64,000 nt of DNA from Rhizobium cauense (lineage in GTDB: Bacteria; Pseudomonadota; Alphaproteobacteria; Rhizobiales; Rhizobiaceae), in contig NZ_JAEUAT010000005.1 of the NCBI RefSeq assembly GCF_019511525.1, positions 124,001 through 188,000 of the forward strand. The letters are read 5' to 3'. Shown one piece after another: positions 7,997-18,405 of this stretch. The first letter of the stretch is position 1. The number at the start of each line of letters is the position of its first letter. Both the position numbers and the translations under genes were made by a program. The notes beneath the pieces were generated by a model, which worked only from the letters and a program-made list of their open reading frames with translations, did no database searches and was not told where the DNA came from.

Positions 7997-9199
7997 TTGA
8001 ACACCGATCTTCATGCACCACTGGGACAGAATCGCAAGGCAAGCCGCGAACGGCCGGGCATCCTGCGAACGGGTCGTGTTGTCGCCGGGCTTTGCCTTGT
8101 ACTGATTGGCGCGTCGTCCCTCTACACAGCGTTTCGTGGTGATGGGCTGGACCGCCAGAACCCGCCGACGCAAGATCAGCCGGTGCCGCCTTCCGACACC
8201 ATTCAAAATCAGGTTCCGCCGCAAGACCAGTCTGCCCCTGCTCCCAGCGGTATGTTGATATCCGACCCACGATCGGGCGCCAATGTGGAGCAAATGGTGA
8301 CTGGAGATGGTTCGGTCGTCACGAAATACTCTCCAAGACAGCGTGACGGGAATGGTCCGGTGCTAGTTGATGCGTCGCAGGTCGGCCAGGATCCAAGGAT
8401 GGCGGCCATACCGAACGAGGCCCTTCTGGAAGAGACGCCGCTGGGACGGTTGCCAATTGTCGGGACGGACGGGCGTCGCCCGATGGACCAGTATGCTCGT
8501 CCGTGGTCCGGCGCGCACGGGACACGGATTGCCATCGTCGTAAGCGGTCTCGGACTGAGCCAGACAGGCACCCAGCGTGCCATTCAGCAACTGCCGGAGG
8601 AGGTGACATTTGCGTTCGCCGCCAGCGGCAATAGCTTGCAACGCTGGATGCAGGAGGCGCGCCGGGGTGGCCATGAGATCCTGCTGCAGGTGCCATTCGA
8701 GCCGTTTGATTACCCGGCGAACGATCCTGGGCCCGACACGCTGCTGATCTCGAAGCCGGTCGCCAAGAATATCGAAAGCCTGCATCGCGCGATGGGCGAG
8801 ATCACCAACTACACCGGCATCATGAATTATCAGGGTGGGCGCTTCCTTTCCGATCCCAATGCTATGGAGCCGGTCATGCGCGACATTGGCAAACGTGGGC
8901 TGCTGTTTCTCGATGACGGAACGTCGGCCCAGTCCAAGACAGCGATCATTGCGAAGGGAACCGAGCTGCCATACGCCTTCGCCGACGTTCAGTTGGACAA
9001 GCAGCTTGACGTGAACGCCATCATCCAGAAGCTGGACGAACTAGAGCGAGTTGCAAGGCGCAACGGGCAGGCGATCGGGGTCGCTGCCGCATTCGATGAG
9101 AGCATCGATGCGATTGCACAATGGACCGAGGAGGCCGCGATGCGCGGCATTGAGATCGTCGGTGTCGCTGCGCTGACCAATGACCCCAAGAGACCATAG
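7997..9199 (+). CDS. Divergent polysaccharide deacetylase family protein (YibQ/DUF610)
   Basis: About 400 residues with one N-terminal membrane segment (GRVVAGLCLVLIGASSLYTAF), a proline- and glutamine-rich spacer, and a C-terminal divergent polysaccharide deacetylase domain: RIAIVVSGLGLSQTGT, VTFAFAASGNSLQRWMQEARRGGHEILLQVPFEPFDYPANDPGPDTL, GIMNYQGGRFLSD and FLDDGTS. TTG 7997 is selected because it follows GGGAAAGA and gives the MNTDLHAPLGQNRK start; the upstream ATG 7946 lies inside the ctpA terminator. The substrate is not known; envelope function is suggested by its neighbours. Confidence 0.88.
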   Translation: MNTDLHAPLGQNRKASRERPGILRTGRVVAGLCLVLIGASSLYTAFRGDGLDRQNPPTQDQPVPPSDTIQNQVPPQDQSAPAPSGMLISDPRSGANVEQMVTGDGSVVTKYSPRQRDGNGPVLVDASQVGQDPRMAAIPNEALLEETPLGRLPIVGTDGRRPMDQYARPWSGAHGTRIAIVVSGLGLSQTGTQRAIQQLPEEVTFAFAASGNSLQRWMQEARRGGHEILLQVPFEPFDYPANDPGPDTLLISKPVAKNIESLHRAMGEITNYTGIMNYQGGRFLSDPNAMEPVMRDIGKRGLLFLDDGTSAQSKTAIIAKGTELPYAFADVQLDKQLDVNAIIQKLDELERVARRNGQAIGVAAAFDESIDAIAQWTEEAAMRGIEIVGVAALTNDPKRP

Positions 9200-9211
9200 T
9201 AGAGAGAGCGA

Positions 9212-9745
9212 ATGAGCAAGCCGATCGTAAAAGCTGAAGACCTGCCGTATCGTCCCTGTGTCGGCGTTATGATCCTCAATCGTGAAGGTCTTGTTTGGGC
9301 GGGAAGGCGAATCCCGGAGGAGAACTCCGAATACGACGGATCGCCGCAACTTTGGCAGATGCCGCAAGGCGGCATCGACAAAGGCGAGGATCCATTGGAG
9401 GCCGCTTATCGCGAGCTTTACGAGGAAACCGGCATTCGCACGGTGACGCTGCTGGCGGAAGCGAGGAACTGGATCAACTACGATCTGCCGCCGCAACTGG
9501 TTGGCATCGGGCTGAAGGGGAAGTTTCGCGGCCAGACGCAGCGCTGGTTCGCATTCCGTTTCGATGGAGACGAGAGCGAGGTCGCGATCAATCCCCCGCC
9601 GGGTGGTCATGCGGCGGAATTCGATGCGTGGGAGTGGAAGCCAATGGAGAGCCTGCCCGATCTGATCGTGCCCTTCAAGCGGACCGTCTACGAACAGGTC
9701 GTCGATGAGTTCAGGCACTTTGCCGCTTTGGGCGCGGCAAAGTGA
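9212..9745 (+). CDS. rppH: RNA pyrophosphohydrolase (Nudix)
   Basis: RppH removes pyrophosphate from the 5' end of mRNAs and so opens them to RNase E decay. The 177-residue product carries the complete Nudix box [23 protein letters not shown] at residues 53-75, plus the RppH-specific [12 protein letters not shown] start and [11 protein letters not shown]. It begins 12 bases after the deacetylase stop with an AGAGAGCG ribosome site, so probably the same transcript. Confidence 0.95.
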   Translation: MSKPIVKAEDLPYRPCVGVMILNREGLVWAGRRIPEENSEYDGSPQLWQMPQGGIDKGEDPLEAAYRELYEETGIRTVTLLAEARNWINYDLPPQLVGIGLKGKFRGQTQRWFAFRFDGDESEVAINPPPGGHAAEFDAWEWKPMESLPDLIVPFKRTVYEQVVDEFRHFAALGAAK

Positions 9746-9774
9746 ATGACCGGCGACCAAGGTCGCCGGTCATT
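9745..9774. terminator. Hairpin between convergent rppH and bfr
   Basis: Fourteen-base perfect stem AATGACCGGCGACC / GGTCGCCGGTCATT with a two-base loop, between two genes that end toward each other. The T-run is short on both sides, so strength as a terminator is uncertain. Confidence 0.65.
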
Positions 9775-9782
9775 GCCAATCT

Positions 9783-10268
9783 TTATTCGGCCTCGTTGGC
9801 AGAGTCGGCGTTGAGTTGACCGTACTTCGCTTCGCCAATCTTGCCGAGCAGCTCCAGCTGCGTTTCGAGGAAGTCGATATGACCTTCCTCATCCGCCAGC
9901 AGCTCCTCGAAAAGCTTCATCGAGACATAGTCGCCGGCCTCATGACAGATGTCGCGTGATTTCTTGTAGGCTGTACGCGCCTCGTACTCGCCAGCAAGAT
10001 CGGCTTCCAGAACTTCCTTCACGTTCTGGCCGATGCGAAGTGGCGCAAGGGTCTGTAGATTGGGATGGCCTTCGAGGAAAATGATACGCGCGACCAGGCG
10101 GTCGGCGTGATGCATTTCTTCGATGGATTCGGCGCGCTCCTTTTTAGCCAGCTTGGTGTAACCCCAATCCTCAAGGAGTCGGTAGTGGACCCAATACTGG
10201 TTTACGGCGCCTAGCTCTAAAAAGAGGGCCTCGTTAAGCCGCTCGATGACTTTTTTGTCGCCTTTCAA
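9783..10268 (-). CDS. bfr: Bacterioferritin
   Basis: Iron-storage ferritin of 161 residues that assembles into a 24-mer shell. The start is TTG 10268, preceded by AGGAGAG; from it the key residues fall on the canonical numbers: ferroxidase ligands Glu18, Glu51, His54 and haem ligand Met52 in EEMHHADR, and later [11 protein letters not shown] and [15 protein letters not shown]. Upstream in-frame codons to 10409 have no ferritin similarity. Overlaps the end of bfd by 35 bases, so the two are co-expressed. Confidence 0.95.
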   Translation of the reverse strand: MKGDKKVIERLNEALFLELGAVNQYWVHYRLLEDWGYTKLAKKERAESIEEMHHADRLVARIIFLEGHPNLQTLAPLRIGQNVKEVLEADLAGEYEARTAYKKSRDICHEAGDYVSMKLFEELLADEEGHIDFLETQLELLGKIGEAKYGQLNADSANEAE

Positions 10269-10545
10269 TGTCCGCTCTCCTGTTTTCTTCGTGGAAGTTT
10301 CTGAGGCGGGACATGAAATCAAATATTTCGGCTTCCGTCGAGTGGTGACGGGCGTGATATTCCTCTGTTGTTTGGATGATAATGTCCACCACGTTCGGGA
10401 AGCAGCCACAGCAGCGGCCCCGTTTCTCCATGGCGTGGTAGACTTTTGCAGGCACTATGAGCTGCCAACAGTCCTGATCGAGAAGTTCGTTGATGACTTC
10501 GCGGATTTCGTGATCAGTTATGTAATTGCAGCTGCAGACAAGCAC
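10234..10545 (-). CDS. bfd: Bacterioferritin-associated ferredoxin, extended form
   Basis: [2Fe-2S] protein that reduces bacterioferritin to release stored iron. From GTG 10545 it reads [18 protein letters not shown], with cluster ligands Cys4, Cys6, Cys45 and Cys48 ([13 protein letters not shown]). At 103 residues it is far longer than the 64-residue E. coli Bfd because of a charged C-terminal extension ([27 protein letters not shown]). A longer reading from TTG 10608 adds 21 residues not typical of the family. The first gene of bfd-bfr. Confidence 0.88.
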   Translation of the reverse strand: MLVCSCNYITDHEIREVINELLDQDCWQLIVPAKVYHAMEKRGRCCGCFPNVVDIIIQTTEEYHARHHSTEAEIFDFMSRLRNFHEENRRADIERRQKSHRAA

Positions 10546-10713
10546 GTCGTCATTCCAAACATGACATTCACTATCGCCTTTTGTGCAAAAGAAGACGGCG
10601 GTTGTCAAGAAAGAATCGAATCACCAACTGGTCCATTCGTCGCATGCGGTGAAAACGCAAAGGAGCCTCGTTGGGCGTGCGCGGTGCAGAAAGGAGAGGC
10701 TTGATGAGCCGCC

Positions 10714-13700
10714 TCAGTGGAAATTACGGCCTTTTGGCATGACTTGAGTTGTTTCTCGCACGCCGGCGCCGCTTGAAATCAGCCTTTTCTCCATGACTGC
10801 CTTTTCCAGTGAGTTTGCGAGTTTCCTTTGGCGAGGATCCATGGTCGGATTTAGCGCTTCATCTGAACGATCGCTAACGCCAAAACGACGGGCTTCCTTT
10901 TGCAGGAGGCCGAGCGCAGGCGTCATATCCTCGATATGCTCGACGACAGTATGGATCACGCCGCTATGGCTCTGAAGCTTGCCATATATCTTCACAAGCC
11001 GTGCGCCCATGACGATCGGGCGGTACTTCTCGAATACCTTCGTCCAGACAATGGCATTGGCAACACCCGTCTCGTCCTCCAATGTCATGAAGATGACGCC
11101 CTTGGCTGAGCCCGGGCGCTGACGCACCAAAACAAGACCGGCGATCGTTACTCTTTTTCCGTTCGGGATAGTCAGAAGATCGACACTCCTCACGACACCT
11201 GCCTTGTGAAATTCTTCGCGCAGGAACGAGACCGGATGTGCCTTCAAGGAGAGCGAGAGATAGCGGTAGTCCTCTATGACCTGTTCGCCAGGCAACATTT
11301 CCGGCAGTCTTGTCTCGGGCTCGACCTGCAGGTCGATGTGGCTTACCTGGTCAAACAGAGGGAGCTTTTCGGCGGCGCTCTTCGCATCGAGCGCCCGCAC
11401 GGCCCAAAGCGCATCCCGTCGCGACAGTCTTATGGAATGAAAAGCATCCGCATCGGCAAGCCGCTCTATATCCGCTTTCTGCAGGCCTGAGCGCAGCCAG
11501 AGATCGCGAATGGAAGAATAGCCCTTGCCTCTATTGGCAATGAGCTTCTCCATACTCTCTTCCGAAAGGCCCTTTATCTGCCTGAACCCAAGCCGAACGG
11601 CTCGCTTTGTCTTGATGACATCCCGCATGCTGGCATGCCGGAAGTCGACTGCACGTCTGTTGAATTCGCTCTCCTCAAGCAAGCAATCCCAGTTCGATTC
11701 ATTGATGTCGACAGGCCTGATCTCGACGCCGTGTTCCCGTGCATCCCTGACGAGCTGTGCAGGGGCATAAAAGCCCATGGGCTGCGAATTCAGCATCGCG
11801 GCACAGAAGACGTCGGGATAATAGGCTTTCACCCAGGACGAGGCATAGACCAGCAGCGCGAACGAGGCCGCATGGCTTTCCGGGAAGCCGTATTCGCCAA
11901 AACCCTTGATCTGATTGAAGCATTGTTGGGCGAAATCACGCGGGTAGTCCTTTGCGACCATGCCTTCGATGAACCGTGTTTCGAAATTGCCGATGGTGCC
12001 TGTTCGTTTGAATGTCGCCATGGCGCGTCTCAGCTGATCTGCTTCGGCAGGTCTAAATCCCGCAGCCGTGATTGCGATCTGCATGGCCTGTTCTTGGAAC
12101 AAAGGCACGCCAAGCGTTCGCTTTAGAACCCCCTCAAGTTCCGGGCTCGGATATGTCTCTGGGATGCCCCGTGCCTTTTCCTCTCTACGTTTCAAATAGG
12201 GGTGGACCATATTCCCCTGGATGGGTCCTGGCCTGACAATGGCGACTTCGATGACAAGGTCATAGAACTCCTTCGGTTTCAGACGCGGCAGCATGCTCAT
12301 CTGCGCTCGGCTCTCGATCTGGAAGACGCCAAGAGTGTCGGCCCGGCACATCATCGCATAGACCGGCTTCTCGTCTTCATGCGTGGCGTTGCCGAGATCC
12401 GCGAGCGTCTTCTTGACGTCGTAGTGCAGGAGGAGCAGATCGAATGCTCGTTTCAGGGCAGTCAGCATTCCGAGCGCCAGGATGTCGACCTTGAGGATCT
12501 TCAGATTGTCGAGGTCATCCTTGTCCCATTCGACCATGTAGCGTCCGGGCATCGCCGTCTTCATGATCGGAACGACTTCATCCAGCCTGTCTCTGGTGAT
12601 GACGAAGCCCCCGACATGCTGGGTGAGGTGCCGGGGGAAACCAAGAAGTTCGGACGCATACTTCAGCACGTTTTTGGTTATTGGATCGGACGTTTCGAGC
12701 CCGGCCGCCTTTGCTTCCCGCTCGGACAGTTTTTCTTCCGACCATCCCCAGACCAGGCTACCGATGGCAGACTGGACGTCCTCGGAGAGACCGAAGGCCT
12801 TTGAGACCTCGCGCCCGGCTGATCGAGTGCGGTAAGTCGTTACGCCTGCCGTCAGACCGGCATGTTCTTTGCCGTATTTCGCGTAGATATGCTGGATGAC
12901 CTCTTCGCGCCTTTCGTGCTCGAAATCGACATCGATATCCGGCGGCTCGTCGCGGTCCATCGAGAGGAAGCGGTCGAAGAGCAGAGTGCTCTTTTCCGGA
13001 TTGACCTCGGTTATCTCGAGGCAATAGCAAATGACCGAGTTGGCCGCGGAGCCGCGCCCCTGGCAGAGGATCTTCTTCTCGTGCCTGGCATATTGGATGA
13101 TCCGATGGACCGTCAGGAAGTATGGTTCATATTGTTTACGACGAACGAGATCCAACTCGTATTCGATATTCTGTTGGACTTTCTCGGGTATCTTTCCAGG
13201 GAAGCGTTTCGCGGCGCCTAATCTGGTAAGACGTTCCAGCGTTTCATACGGCGTTTCTCCCTCGTCATTCTCGGAGGGGTAGTTGTGCTCCAGTTCGTCG
13301 AGCGAAAAGGAAAGGCTTCCAAAGAACTTCGCCGTGTTCGTTACGGCGTGCGGATAGTCTCGGAGGAGACGCAGAATTTCGCTGCCACTCTTGAGATAGC
13401 GTTCGGCATTCGAAGCCAGGAGAAAGCCAGCCTCGGGGATGGGAACATGCTCGCGGATCGATGTCACGATATCGGCGAGGGGACGGCGGGCCGTGTCGTG
13501 GTAGAGCGGCTGGTTTGTGGCGATCAGCGGGATACGGCTGCGATCAGCCAGCATGGAGATGGTCGCAAGCATGCGCTTGTCGCGGCCATCGTAGACGGGA
13601 GCGAGCGCCATATAAACGTTTTTCCGAAAGCGCTTTCTGAAACGCTCCAGACAGGCTTCGAACGCTGCGTGATTGTTATCATCGGCAATGGACGGATGCG

Positions 13701-14145
13701 GAATGACCGCAAGCATCATGTCGTCGCCCCATTCCATCAGATCCGCTTCCGACAGAATGCACTTACCCTTCTCGGCTCTTAGGTTTCCGGCGCTTAGCAG
13801 TCGGCAAAGATGCGCCCAGCCTTGACGATCTCGGGGGTAGGCAAGAATGTCAGGCGTTCCATCCGCAAAGACAAGGCGTGCTCCCGGCTGGAAACGGATC
13901 GGATCGAGAATGATGTCCTTCTTTTCGCGCTCCTCCAGAAGCCCGGCTTTCTTTCGTTCGAACTTCTTCAGGATCGCCTTTGCCTGTGCATGCGCCCGGA
14001 CGACGCCGGCAACGGAATTGCGGTCGGCTATGCCAAGGCCTCCGAGCTTCAGAACGGCAGCTTGAACGACCATTTCTTCGGGCTTGGAGGCGCCCTCCAA
14101 AAAGGAGAAATTGGTCTTGGCGCCGATTTCGAAGAAGGCGGACAT
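10714..14145 (-). CDS. dnaE2: Error-prone DNA polymerase DnaE2 (ImuC)
   Basis: A 1143-residue second C-family polymerase for mutagenic lesion bypass. It has an N-terminal PHP domain ([21 protein letters not shown]), the palm acidic motif [17 protein letters not shown], a helix-hairpin-helix region and a C-terminal OB fold ([29 protein letters not shown]), the order seen in DnaE2. ATG 14145 overlaps the imuB end by one base. Works with ImuA and ImuB and the beta clamp; induced with them through the LexA box at 16579. Confidence 0.97.
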   Translation of the reverse strand: MSAFFEIGAKTNFSFLEGASKPEEMVVQAAVLKLGGLGIADRNSVAGVVRAHAQAKAILKKFERKKAGLLEEREKKDIILDPIRFQPGARLVFADGTPDILAYPRDRQGWAHLCRLLSAGNLRAEKGKCILSEADLMEWGDDMMLAVIPHPSIADDNNHAAFEACLERFRKRFRKNVYMALAPVYDGRDKRMLATISMLADRSRIPLIATNQPLYHDTARRPLADIVTSIREHVPIPEAGFLLASNAERYLKSGSEILRLLRDYPHAVTNTAKFFGSLSFSLDELEHNYPSENDEGETPYETLERLTRLGAAKRFPGKIPEKVQQNIEYELDLVRRKQYEPYFLTVHRIIQYARHEKKILCQGRGSAANSVICYCLEITEVNPEKSTLLFDRFLSMDRDEPPDIDVDFEHERREEVIQHIYAKYGKEHAGLTAGVTTYRTRSAGREVSKAFGLSEDVQSAIGSLVWGWSEEKLSEREAKAAGLETSDPITKNVLKYASELLGFPRHLTQHVGGFVITRDRLDEVVPIMKTAMPGRYMVEWDKDDLDNLKILKVDILALGMLTALKRAFDLLLLHYDVKKTLADLGNATHEDEKPVYAMMCRADTLGVFQIESRAQMSMLPRLKPKEFYDLVIEVAIVRPGPIQGNMVHPYLKRREEKARGIPETYPSPELEGVLKRTLGVPLFQEQAMQIAITAAGFRPAEADQLRRAMATFKRTGTIGNFETRFIEGMVAKDYPRDFAQQCFNQIKGFGEYGFPESHAASFALLVYASSWVKAYYPDVFCAAMLNSQPMGFYAPAQLVRDAREHGVEIRPVDINESNWDCLLEESEFNRRAVDFRHASMRDVIKTKRAVRLGFRQIKGLSEESMEKLIANRGKGYSSIRDLWLRSGLQKADIERLADADAFHSIRLSRRDALWAVRALDAKSAAEKLPLFDQVSHIDLQVEPETRLPEMLPGEQVIEDYRYLSLSLKAHPVSFLREEFHKAGVVRSVDLLTIPNGKRVTIAGLVLVRQRPGSAKGVIFMTLEDETGVANAIVWTKVFEKYRPIVMGARLVKIYGKLQSHSGVIHTVVEHIEDMTPALGLLQKEARRFGVSDRSDEALNPTMDPRQRKLANSLEKAVMEKRLISSGAGVRETTQVMPKGRNFH

Positions 14146-15764
14146 CAGGCAATGACCCCATGCATGAACCAGTTCTGCGCTGCGTCACGCTCATAATGGC
14201 CCTGGCGATAGATCCAGAAGCGGCGTCCCTTATCGTCTTCGATTCGGAAATAGTCTCGATCAGCGGCTTCCTTCCCATCTAGGCCATCGAGCCACCATTC
14301 CATCGCCAGTCGCTCCGGGCCCTCACTCTTCAAGACACGGTGCTGCATGCGCCGCCAGTGAAAGCTCGCTGGTGCACCATCAGGGATTTCGATGGCAAAG
14401 GCATCCATTGGCTCCGGTTTCCGCAACAACCGAATAGGTCGCTCGCTCCTGGCCGGCGGCGGATGTCCCTCCCGGGTTTTCGGGGCGGACAGGCGATCGA
14501 TTGCAGGAACGGCAATGACGGCTCTTTCCGGTATGTGGCTCTCCCGCAATTGGAAGGTTTGCAGGCAGTCCCCGCCAAGGCGCGCTGAAACCCGATCCAC
14601 GAAGGCAGCAAGAGACGCGTCCTTCTGCTGGCGATGTTCGAAATCACCCTGTGAGCTCACGAAGTCCTCGTGCAGGAGAACGTTGAGGCGAAGGATTTCG
14701 AATCCGTAACCGGCATCGAAATCGTCGTGAATTGCCTGCAGGCGTTCGGCAAAGAGAGCGGCGATGCGCTTCGGTTCCCGCAAGGGCTGCGCGGTTCCGG
14801 CAGAAATCCTGAATACCTTGCCGTCGACACGAAACAGCACCAGTTCGAAGATGCGACCGCCGACGCCACGCGCTTCCAGGGAGGGCTTCAGGGAGACTGC
14901 AATCTGATCGGTGAGCGCAAGAATGTCATCTTCGGCTCCGATCGGCTCGATCAGGCGGCGTTCAACCGAGAGGCTTGCAACGGGCAGGCGCGGAGAGACC
15001 GGCTCTTCATCGGTTCCAACCGCCTGATCGAGCCTCAAGAGTACAGTGCCTCCAAAGCGGCGGGCGAGCGGGGCGCGGGGCGCGGTCAGCAAATCACCGA
15101 TATATTTGAGCCCCATCTTGTTCAGGCCCCCTATGGTTTCCTCCTCGAGGCGCAAGGCTGCGACGGGCAGGGGGGCAAGTGCCCGTTCGGCCTCTCCATG
15201 CTCGATGATGCCGCCATGGCTGAAGCGGCTGATGGCCCAGGACAATCCGGGCGAAGAAGAGATGGCGCCGCGCGCGTCAATTCCCATCTGGAAGAGCCGC
15301 ACGAGAATATCCTTGAGAAGGGATGTCTCACCGCCGAACAGATGGGCGCAGCCGGTGATGTCGAGGAACAAGCCATCCATGCCGTCGAGAGCGACAAGCG
15401 GAGTATAGCGATCGCACCAGTCGGCGATTGCTTCCAGGAAGCGCCGGTTGGCGGTCGGGTCGTCCTCGATCACATCAAGTGTGGGGTAGATGGCGCGGGC
15501 TTCGGCGACGCCCATATGCTTTCTAAGATTGAGGGTTTCGGCTGCTTCGTCCAGTGCCGTCAGCCGCATCGTATTGTTGAGGCGGCTGGAACAGACGATC
15601 GGTGCTGCTTCAGGACGTCCGCGCGAACGCCAGGAGAGCCCCCATTTCTTTCTTGATATCCGGTCGGTTGGAAGATGCGGAAAGTGGAGTGCCAGAATGC
15701 GCTGCGCGTTCGTCTGGAAGGCGAAGGTCGACTGATTGTGAGACGGCGAAAAAACGGCGGTCAT
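14145..15764 (-). CDS. imuB: ImuB, Y-family-like mutasome protein
   Basis: A 539-residue inactive relative of Y-family polymerases that bridges ImuA, DnaE2 and the beta clamp. Family features: [15 protein letters not shown] at the start, [16 protein letters not shown], and the C-terminal EWWLDG...[20 protein letters not shown] segment. ATG 15764 ([11 protein letters not shown], ribosome site GGAGTGG) is the best start; the frame is open to 15908 without similarity. It begins 155 bases before imuA ends, an unusually long overlap. Confidence 0.93.
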   Translation of the reverse strand: MTAVFSPSHNQSTFAFQTNAQRILALHFPHLPTDRISRKKWGLSWRSRGRPEAAPIVCSSRLNNTMRLTALDEAAETLNLRKHMGVAEARAIYPTLDVIEDDPTANRRFLEAIADWCDRYTPLVALDGMDGLFLDITGCAHLFGGETSLLKDILVRLFQMGIDARGAISSSPGLSWAISRFSHGGIIEHGEAERALAPLPVAALRLEEETIGGLNKMGLKYIGDLLTAPRAPLARRFGGTVLLRLDQAVGTDEEPVSPRLPVASLSVERRLIEPIGAEDDILALTDQIAVSLKPSLEARGVGGRIFELVLFRVDGKVFRISAGTAQPLREPKRIAALFAERLQAIHDDFDAGYGFEILRLNVLLHEDFVSSQGDFEHRQQKDASLAAFVDRVSARLGGDCLQTFQLRESHIPERAVIAVPAIDRLSAPKTREGHPPPARSERPIRLLRKPEPMDAFAIEIPDGAPASFHWRRMQHRVLKSEGPERLAMEWWLDGLDGKEAADRDYFRIEDDKGRRFWIYRQGHYERDAAQNWFMHGVIA

Positions 15765-16557
15765 GAGGGTTCCACTCCAGTAGAAAGGAGAGGGGAGCCG
15801 GGTTGCGGCTCTTCTCCAGGGTGAGATGAAAAACCGGATTGCCGATGCTACCGCCCAGCATCGTGCCATCCGGCAAGGGGCGCGCCTGTGCCGGCGCGGG
15901 TGCCACAAGGAAGCGGAAGCAAGCGCTGCTGGCCTCTTCCTCTCCAGCCTGCCGCAACAGGAAAAGCGGGCGTTTCGATGCTTTCGCCCGCAAACTCAAA
16001 CGACGGCTTTCGGTCAGGCCGAAGGGCTTCGGATTGCCGCGAACCTCCAGAATTGTCGCAGGAAAGACGCCGCTTTCGACTGCGGCCTCAGCAAGCCAAA
16101 GGGCATCTTCAAGCTTGCGTGGACTGGCATAGAAGAACTGGTCCGGTTTCAGACCGAAATCGCGCAGGCCGACGGCGTAAGGGATGCCTGCCTCCATCGT
16201 GGAAACCATGTCCGCGATCCACAGGATCGGCAGCGGAACACTGGGGGCCTCTCCCACCTGGCGCTGCAGCATGGCGGCAAGCGCCAGCACAAAGCCGCTA
16301 CCAGCACCGGCTTCGCGCAAGAGGTCGGAACGAACCTCGGTGATCCCGTCGAGTGGCAGGCCGCCATCAATCGCCTCGTCGAGCGCGGGGATTCCCAGAG
16401 GAAGACGAAGGCCATTGTCGTTCTTGGCGGAGAGGTCCTTATCGGCCAAGGCTTCGCCTTGCACGGCAGCCAAGGCAGGCGCGGGCTTTCCTTCAAGCTT
16501 TGCAATGGTTTCGCGGAGCGCAAAAAGCCGCTCGCGCGTCACGGCCGACTGTGCCAT
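15610..16557 (-). CDS. imuA: ImuA, RecA-like SOS mutasome protein
   Basis: ImuA is a RecA-fold accessory protein for ImuB/DnaE2 mutagenesis. The 315-residue product has LGIPALDEAIDGGLPLDGITEV, a GAGSGFVLALAAMLQRQ region in place of Walker A, and ILWIADM. ATG 16557 follows TTGGAGAACG. Residues after about 265 are coded in the region that also codes the start of ImuB in another frame; the ImuA domain proper seems to end near [10 protein letters not shown]. Head of imuA-imuB-dnaE2. Confidence 0.93.
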   Translation of the reverse strand: MAQSAVTRERLFALRETIAKLEGKPAPALAAVQGEALADKDLSAKNDNGLRLPLGIPALDEAIDGGLPLDGITEVRSDLLREAGAGSGFVLALAAMLQRQVGEAPSVPLPILWIADMVSTMEAGIPYAVGLRDFGLKPDQFFYASPRKLEDALWLAEAAVESGVFPATILEVRGNPKPFGLTESRRLSLRAKASKRPLFLLRQAGEEEASSACFRFLVAPAPAQARPLPDGTMLGGSIGNPVFHLTLEKSRNPAPLSFLLEWNPHDRRFFAVSQSVDLRLPDERAAHSGTPLSASSNRPDIKKEMGALLAFARTS

Positions 16558-16578
16558 GACGTTCTCCAAGTCTTGTAT

Positions 16579-16593
16579 GTTCCTGTTATGTTC
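16579..16593. promoter_or_regulatory. LexA box controlling imuA-imuB-dnaE2
   Basis: GTTCCTGTTATGTTC matches the alphaproteobacterial LexA site GTTC-N7-GTTC exactly. It lies 22 bases before the imuA start codon, so it can repress the mutasome operon until DNA damage. Confidence 0.92.
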
Positions 16594-16718
16594 TTATGGA
16601 TTCCAGAGGCTGATGAAAGAGTCAACAGGCATTCGATGTGAATTTATTCCTGCCTTTGATTCCGCTCTCGAAAATCGTGCGCAAAGGTTCTATATGGGCG
16701 GCAAAGGAAGGAATATTC

Positions 16719-17156
16719 ATGGCCCGCATAGACCAGAGCGAGGATTGGCGGGATCGCCACGCGCCGACGATCAGCACTTTCGAGTCGTTGGCAATGGAGG
16801 CGTATAGCCACCTGCCGGAAGAATTCCGCTCGCTGACCACCAATCTGACGATCGAGATCGAGGATTTCCCTGACGACGACGTGTTCGAGGACATGGCGCT
16901 GGAAACGCCGTTCGACCTGCTTGGCCTCTTTGAGGGACGAGGCATCTCCGAGCGTTTCACGATGGAAACCGGTGAATTGCCGAACCGTATCCGCCTCTAC
17001 CGACGGCCGATCCTCGACTACTGGGCCGAGAACGACGAGACGCTGGGCGATATCATTACCCACGTCCTCATCCACGAGATCGGCCACCATTTCGGTCTCA
17101 GCGACGACGACATGGAACGGATCGAGGCGAGCGCCGAAGAAGCGGCCGAACGCTAA
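16719..17156 (+). CDS. Small zincin-like metallopeptidase family protein (DUF1025)
   Basis: A 145-residue soluble protein with the zinc motif HVLIHEIGHHFGLSDDDMERIE near its C-terminus (HExGHxxGxSD) and the family segment LPNRIRLYRRPILDYWAENDE. ATG 16719 is preceded by AAGGAA; the earlier ATG 16638 adds unrelated residues. Belongs to the short metallopeptidase family PF06262. Substrate unknown. Divergent from imuA, so it may share the LexA-box region, but the box is far from its own start. Confidence 0.85.
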   Translation: MARIDQSEDWRDRHAPTISTFESLAMEAYSHLPEEFRSLTTNLTIEIEDFPDDDVFEDMALETPFDLLGLFEGRGISERFTMETGELPNRIRLYRRPILDYWAENDETLGDIITHVLIHEIGHHFGLSDDDMERIEASAEEAAER

Positions 17157-17164
17157 GCCTTCGC

Positions 17165-17371
17165 TTACTGTTCGGACAGCTTCATGTCCGGATGGTAGTC
17201 CCTGCCTTCGATTTCCTTGACGATCGCCTGAGCGCACATCACCTGGCCGGTCTGGGTGTTGAAGGTCATCGACGGCGAGCCGTTCAGCGACCAGCCCTTG
17301 TTGAGGGCGTCGGTCACGCGGTGACAGAAAGCGGCATCATCCTGGCCGGTCAGAAGGCGATAAAGCTTCAT
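17165..17371 (-). CDS. DUF1737 domain protein
   Basis: A 68-residue protein KLYRLLTGQDDAAFCHRVTDALNKGWSLNGSPSMTFN, the known small DUF1737 pattern. No catalytic residues or signal peptide. It begins 13 bases after the CoA-lyase gene on the same strand, so it is probably co-transcribed. Function unknown. Confidence 0.8.
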   Translation of the reverse strand: MKLYRLLTGQDDAAFCHRVTDALNKGWSLNGSPSMTFNTQTGQVMCAQAIVKEIEGRDYHPDMKLSEQ

Positions 17372-17384
17372 CTAAAGTCGTCTT

Positions 17385-18293
17385 TCACTTCGCCGTTTGG
17401 CGTTCTGCAATCAGGCGGGCTTTATGAACCAGACTTTCCGCCTGGACAAGATGCAGGCGCTCGATCATCCGGCCATTGGCATTGATGACATTCAGGCCTT
17501 CGGTAGCGGGGTCGGCAAAGGCGGCGATGATCGCCTCTGCTTCGGCAATGGCAGCCTCATCGGGGCCGAAATGCTGGTTGGCGGTTTCGATCTGCGCCGG
17601 GTGGATCAGCATCTTGCCGTCGAAGCCCATGGCGCGGGCATGCGCGCACTCGGCATTGAAGGCATCGGCATCCCTGAAATCGTTGAAGACGCTATCGATC
17701 GCGTCGAGGCCATAGGCGCGTACGGCCAGAACCACCTGCATAAGCCAGGGCACGAGATAGGTGCGGCCGGGCTGCGGCAGGACGCCGGTTTCCTTGCGAA
17801 GGTCGTTGAGGCCGACGACAAAGCAATCCAGTCTCGAGCCGGGTGTACGCCCGGCCTCGGCAATCGCTGCGGCGTTCAGAATGCCGCGTGGGGTTTCGAT
17901 CATCGCCCAGATGCGAAGATTCTCCGGCGCGTCGGCATCGGCGAGCCGGTCGCTGACGGACATCACATCCTGAGGTTCATTCACTTTCGGCAGGAGTAGG
18001 GCATCTGGCTCCAGTGCCAGGACCAGTTCCATGTCCGCATTGCCGAATGTGGAATCAAGCGCATTGATGCGGATGATCCGCTCCTTGTTCACAAGAGGAG
18101 GGCCCGAAAAAAAGGCTTTCAGATTGTCGCGGGCTTCCGCCTTTCGCTCCGGCGCCACCGAGTCCTCGAGATCGAAGATCACGGCGTCGCAATCGAGCGC
18201 ATGGGTTTTTTCCAAGGCGCGTGCATTGATGGCCGGAACGCTCAGCACCGAACGGCGGAGATTCAAGGAACGAGTCGGAGAATTGCGGGTCAT
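17385..18293 (-). CDS. HpcH/HpaI aldolase/citrate lyase family protein (CoA-ester lyase)
   Basis: A 302-residue CitE-like TIM barrel: RRSVLSVPAINARALEKTHALDCDAVIFDLEDSVAPERKAEAR, IRINALDS, LLLPKVNEPQDV, IWAMIETPRGILNA, and GFDGKMLIHPAQIETANQHF near the C-terminus. Metal-binding Glu and Asp residues expected in the family are in EDSVAP and METPRG-type motifs. Family members cleave malyl-CoA, methylmalyl-CoA or citramalyl-CoA; which is used here cannot be told. ATG 18293 follows no strong ribosome site; upstream codons in frame are not conserved. Confidence 0.85.
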   Translation of the reverse strand: MTRNSPTRSLNLRRSVLSVPAINARALEKTHALDCDAVIFDLEDSVAPERKAEARDNLKAFFSGPPLVNKERIIRINALDSTFGNADMELVLALEPDALLLPKVNEPQDVMSVSDRLADADAPENLRIWAMIETPRGILNAAAIAEAGRTPGSRLDCFVVGLNDLRKETGVLPQPGRTYLVPWLMQVVLAVRAYGLDAIDSVFNDFRDADAFNAECAHARAMGFDGKMLIHPAQIETANQHFGPDEAAIAEAEAIIAAFADPATEGLNVINANGRMIERLHLVQAESLVHKARLIAERQTAK

Positions 18294-18405
18294 CACAAAT
18301 CTGTGCCAAGCTTTGTGATGGGTGGCAAGACAACAAAAAGCCATGCTCACCTTGCAGAGAAAGAAATGAAGGACCACATTCCTTTCCGAAGAAAGGTCTA
18401 AACAC

